From Chitinophagaceae bacterium UBA3430 (GTDB lineage: Bacteria; Bacteroidota; Bacteroidia; Chitinophagales; Chitinophagaceae): DNA of 6,785 nucleotides. The stretch spans positions 1 through 6,785 of the forward strand of contig DFST01000064.1 of NCBI GenBank assembly GCA_002378975.1. The letters run 5' to 3'. How positions within the stretch are numbered: position 1 is the stretch's first letter; every line of letters starts with the position of its first letter. The translations under genes were made by a program, and so were the position numbers. The notes beneath the pieces are model-generated. The model was not told the DNA's origin. It saw only the letters and a program-made list of their open reading frames with translations, and made no database searches. Positions 5,272-6,785 of this stretch are shown here, piece by piece.

Positions 5272-6360
5272 ATGATGTATCGTGCTTTGGGAATGATGAG
5301 CGGCAGTTCGCTTGACGGACTCGACCTCGCCTTCGTCGAATTTCAGGTTGAAGGCAATCAGTGGCAGTATCAGATCGAATCTGCCGATTGTTTTCCATAC
5401 ACCGATGCCTGGCGCGAACGGTTGATCCGGGCCACCGGACTCACGGCCCGTGATTACCTGCAACTGCACGTTGATTATGGTCATTACCTGGGTGAACAAG
5501 TGAATCGATTCATCGAGGAAAAAGGACTGGCCTATCGAGTGGGACTCATCGCATCGCACGGACATACCACCTTTCATCATCCCGAGTCCAAGCTAACCGC
5601 TCAATTGGGCGACGGTGCCGCCTTGGCGGCTGTCACGCGTTTACCCGTCATCAGCGATCTGCGTGCATTGGATGTGGCACTCGGCGGACAAGGTGCTCCC
5701 ATCGTTCCCATTGGCGAAAAGCTGTTATTTCCCAACCATCCGTATTTTCTGAACCTCGGTGGCATCGCCAACCTCTCACTGGCCAATGATCCCTATCTCG
5801 CTTTCGATGTTTGTCCTGCAAATCGTGTACTCAATGCGCTGGCTGAGCAAATGGGTCACGAAATGGATGCCGGTGGGTCCATCGCGCGTACCGGAAACAT
5901 CCAGGCAATTTTGTTGGACGAACTCAATGCGCTTGAATATTATCAACGTACCGGCCCCCGATCACTTCCCAATCAATTCGGAACCGATGTGGTGCTTCCA
6001 TTGCTGTTGAATTCCGGACATTCCATACCCGATCTCTTGGCAACTTATTGCGAGCACAATGCACTTCAGATCCATCGATCGATCTCCGATACCGGGCGCA
6101 TGATTCATTCTGGAGAGATGCTCGTCACCGGTGGCGGCGCATTCAACGAATTTCTCATGGAGCGAATCGCTGCTCATTTGGAAGTGATGTCGATAAAGCC
6201 TGTTGTCCCCTCTGCTGAGTTGGTGCAATACAAAGAAGCGTTGATCATGGCATTCATCGGCGTGTTGCGTTGGCGTCAGGAAAATACCGTCCTGTCTTCC
6301 GTCACCGGAGCGAGTGTGCCCAGCATTGGCGGGGCGTTCTGGATGGGACAAGAAGCCTGA
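5272..6360 (+). CDS. anmK: Anhydro-N-acetylmuramic acid kinase
   Basis: The 362-residue cytoplasmic sugar kinase opens and phosphorylates 1,6-anhydro-MurNAc with ATP to give MurNAc-6-phosphate in peptidoglycan recycling. The N-terminal phosphate-binding segment GMMSGSSLDGLD (7-18) corresponds to the family 'GVMSGTSLDGVD'. SHGHT (95-99), QLGDG (111-115), DLRALDVALGGQGAPIVP (129-146), NLGGIAN (161-167), GGGAFN (287-292) and KEAL (321-324) follow in the usual order. Asp179 in FDVCPAN takes the place of the catalytic Asp in the more common FDTGPGN. The frame stays open back to 5221, but the motif position and the promoter favour ATG 5272 or the adjacent ATG 5275. A two-codon ORF (ATG CCA TGA, 5267-5275) overlaps both starts. 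There is no etherase (murQ) or anhydro-muropeptide permease gene in the window. It ends flush against ade. Confidence 0.96.
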   Translation: MMYRALGMMSGSSLDGLDLAFVEFQVEGNQWQYQIESADCFPYTDAWRERLIRATGLTARDYLQLHVDYGHYLGEQVNRFIEEKGLAYRVGLIASHGHTTFHHPESKLTAQLGDGAALAAVTRLPVISDLRALDVALGGQGAPIVPIGEKLLFPNHPYFLNLGGIANLSLANDPYLAFDVCPANRVLNALAEQMGHEMDAGGSIARTGNIQAILLDELNALEYYQRTGPRSLPNQFGTDVVLPLLLNSGHSIPDLLATYCEHNALQIHRSISDTGRMIHSGEMLVTGGGAFNEFLMERIAAHLEVMSIKPVVPSAELVQYKEALIMAFIGVLRWRQENTVLSSVTGASVPSIGGAFWMGQEA

Positions 6361-6363
6361 TCA
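6358..6363. other. Abutting convergent stop codons (TGATCA palindrome)
   Basis: The anmK stop TGA (6358-6360) and the ade stop TGA (minus, 6363-6361) are adjacent with no spacer, forming TGATCA. This is the second such junction in the window and again leaves no space for an intergenic terminator. Confidence 0.9.
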
Positions 6364-6785
6364 ACGATAGAATTCAAATCGATCCCCATCGAACAAACCC
6401 AAGTCGCTCAACTTCACATGCGGGATCACCAATAAGGCCATAAAGGATAAGGTCATGAACGGCGCTTGCAATGTTGAGCCCAACTTTTCTTTCACGAATC
6501 GATCCAGTTGCGTGTACCGATCAGCGATTTCAAATCCATCGTCGGCACTCATCAGTCCTGCCACCGGCAATCCCAATACCTTAGTCTCCTGATCATTCAC
6601 GGCACTGAGTCCGCCAGTCGAAGCAATCACCGCATTGATGGCTCGTGCGATGGAATCGTCGTCGCAACCCACCGCAACAATGTTGTGACTGTCGTGCGCT
6701 ACGGAGGAGGCCAGCGCCCCTTGTTTCAAACCGAAATTTCGAATGAAGGCAATGGCAGGCGGAGCAGTTTTGTATCGATTCACTA
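6361..6785 (-). CDS. ade: Adenine deaminase, C-terminal part (gene continues past the right edge)
   Basis: About 141 codons of the C-terminal domain of the Ade-type adenine deaminase are present, the amidohydrolase-family enzyme that turns adenine into hypoxanthine and ammonia. Counting from the GTG at 6783, SVAHDSHN (27-34), GGLSAVND (57-64), LPVAGLMS (72-79) and APFMTLSFMALLVIP (107-121) followed by KLSDLGL (124-130) match the conserved end of the family. The catalytic metal-binding N-terminal part lies outside the window. The GTG at 6783 is an internal valine, not a start: the frame stays open to the edge and the preceding N-terminal domain is required. The C-terminus ends FEFYR with a stop directly touching that of anmK. 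Confidence 0.95.
   Translation of the reverse strand, partial: VNRYKTAPPAIAFIRNFGLKQGALASSVAHDSHNIVAVGCDDDSIARAINAVIASTGGLSAVNDQETKVLGLPVAGLMSADDGFEIADRYTQLDRFVKEKLGSTLQAPFMTLSFMALLVIPHVKLSDLGLFDGDRFEFYR

Noticed and set aside
5232..5273. N-terminal extension of upp to 5273
   Set aside because: It lies upstream of the predicted transcription start and adds 14 residues not typical of the family.
5248..5276. TTGACA with a CATGAT box as a sigma70-type promoter
   Set aside because: The -10 match is weak, it would start transcription inside anmK, and this phylum uses TAnnTTTG boxes, which fit better here.
5962..6351. Minus-strand frame of 129 codons inside anmK
   Set aside because: It is a shadow frame, rich in His/Gly/Arg, lying entirely within conserved anmK sequence.

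Overview
The window looks like chromosomal DNA from a Bacteroidota bacterium of moderate (about 50%) GC content. The best pointers are a PorP/SprF-type outer-membrane protein, a family tied to the type IX secretion system of that phylum, several TAnnTTTG-like -7 promoter boxes, and the absence of clear Shine-Dalgarno sequences in front of the genes. There is no tRNA, rRNA, CRISPR array, insertion sequence or phage gene. It reads as a core or housekeeping region, and I do not see a new multi-gene system in it.

Left end (1-395): the only long open frame on the minus strand enters from the left edge. It has protein-like composition, but I do not recognise the product and its start is unresolved; a one-base frameshift at an A4 run (219-222) may split it. 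A hairpin followed by eight T's (320-372) lies between this frame and the next gene. Positions 396-1840 hold a two-gene minus-strand operon: an EI24/CysZ-like membrane protein, then a short RsmI-like SAM-dependent methyltransferase, joined by a 4-base ATGA overlap. A 118-bp divergent spacer follows, with a possible G-quadruplex and a promoter for a plus-strand DASS/SLC13 sodium-coupled anion transporter (1959-3428).

The transporter ends exactly where a minus-strand PorP/SprF gene ends (3429-4442), with no base between the two stop codons. Upstream of porP on the same strand is upp (uracil phosphoribosyltransferase, 4581-5231). A 40-bp divergent region with two back-to-back -7 boxes separates upp from anmK (anhydro-N-acetylmuramic acid kinase, 5272-6360). 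anmK again abuts its convergent neighbour with zero spacing: the C-terminal part of ade (adenine deaminase, 6361 to the right edge).

Functionally, ade, upp and anmK are salvage enzymes for adenine, uracil and peptidoglycan anhydro-MurNAc, and the DASS carrier probably imports dicarboxylates or similar anions. That grouping is an inference from adjacency; no shared regulator is visible. The points most worth a second look are the two zero-spacing convergent pairs, the mirror-image promoter between upp and anmK, the G-quadruplex next to a possibly leaderless transporter gene, the AC repeat touching the porP start codon, and the unresolved gene at the left edge.
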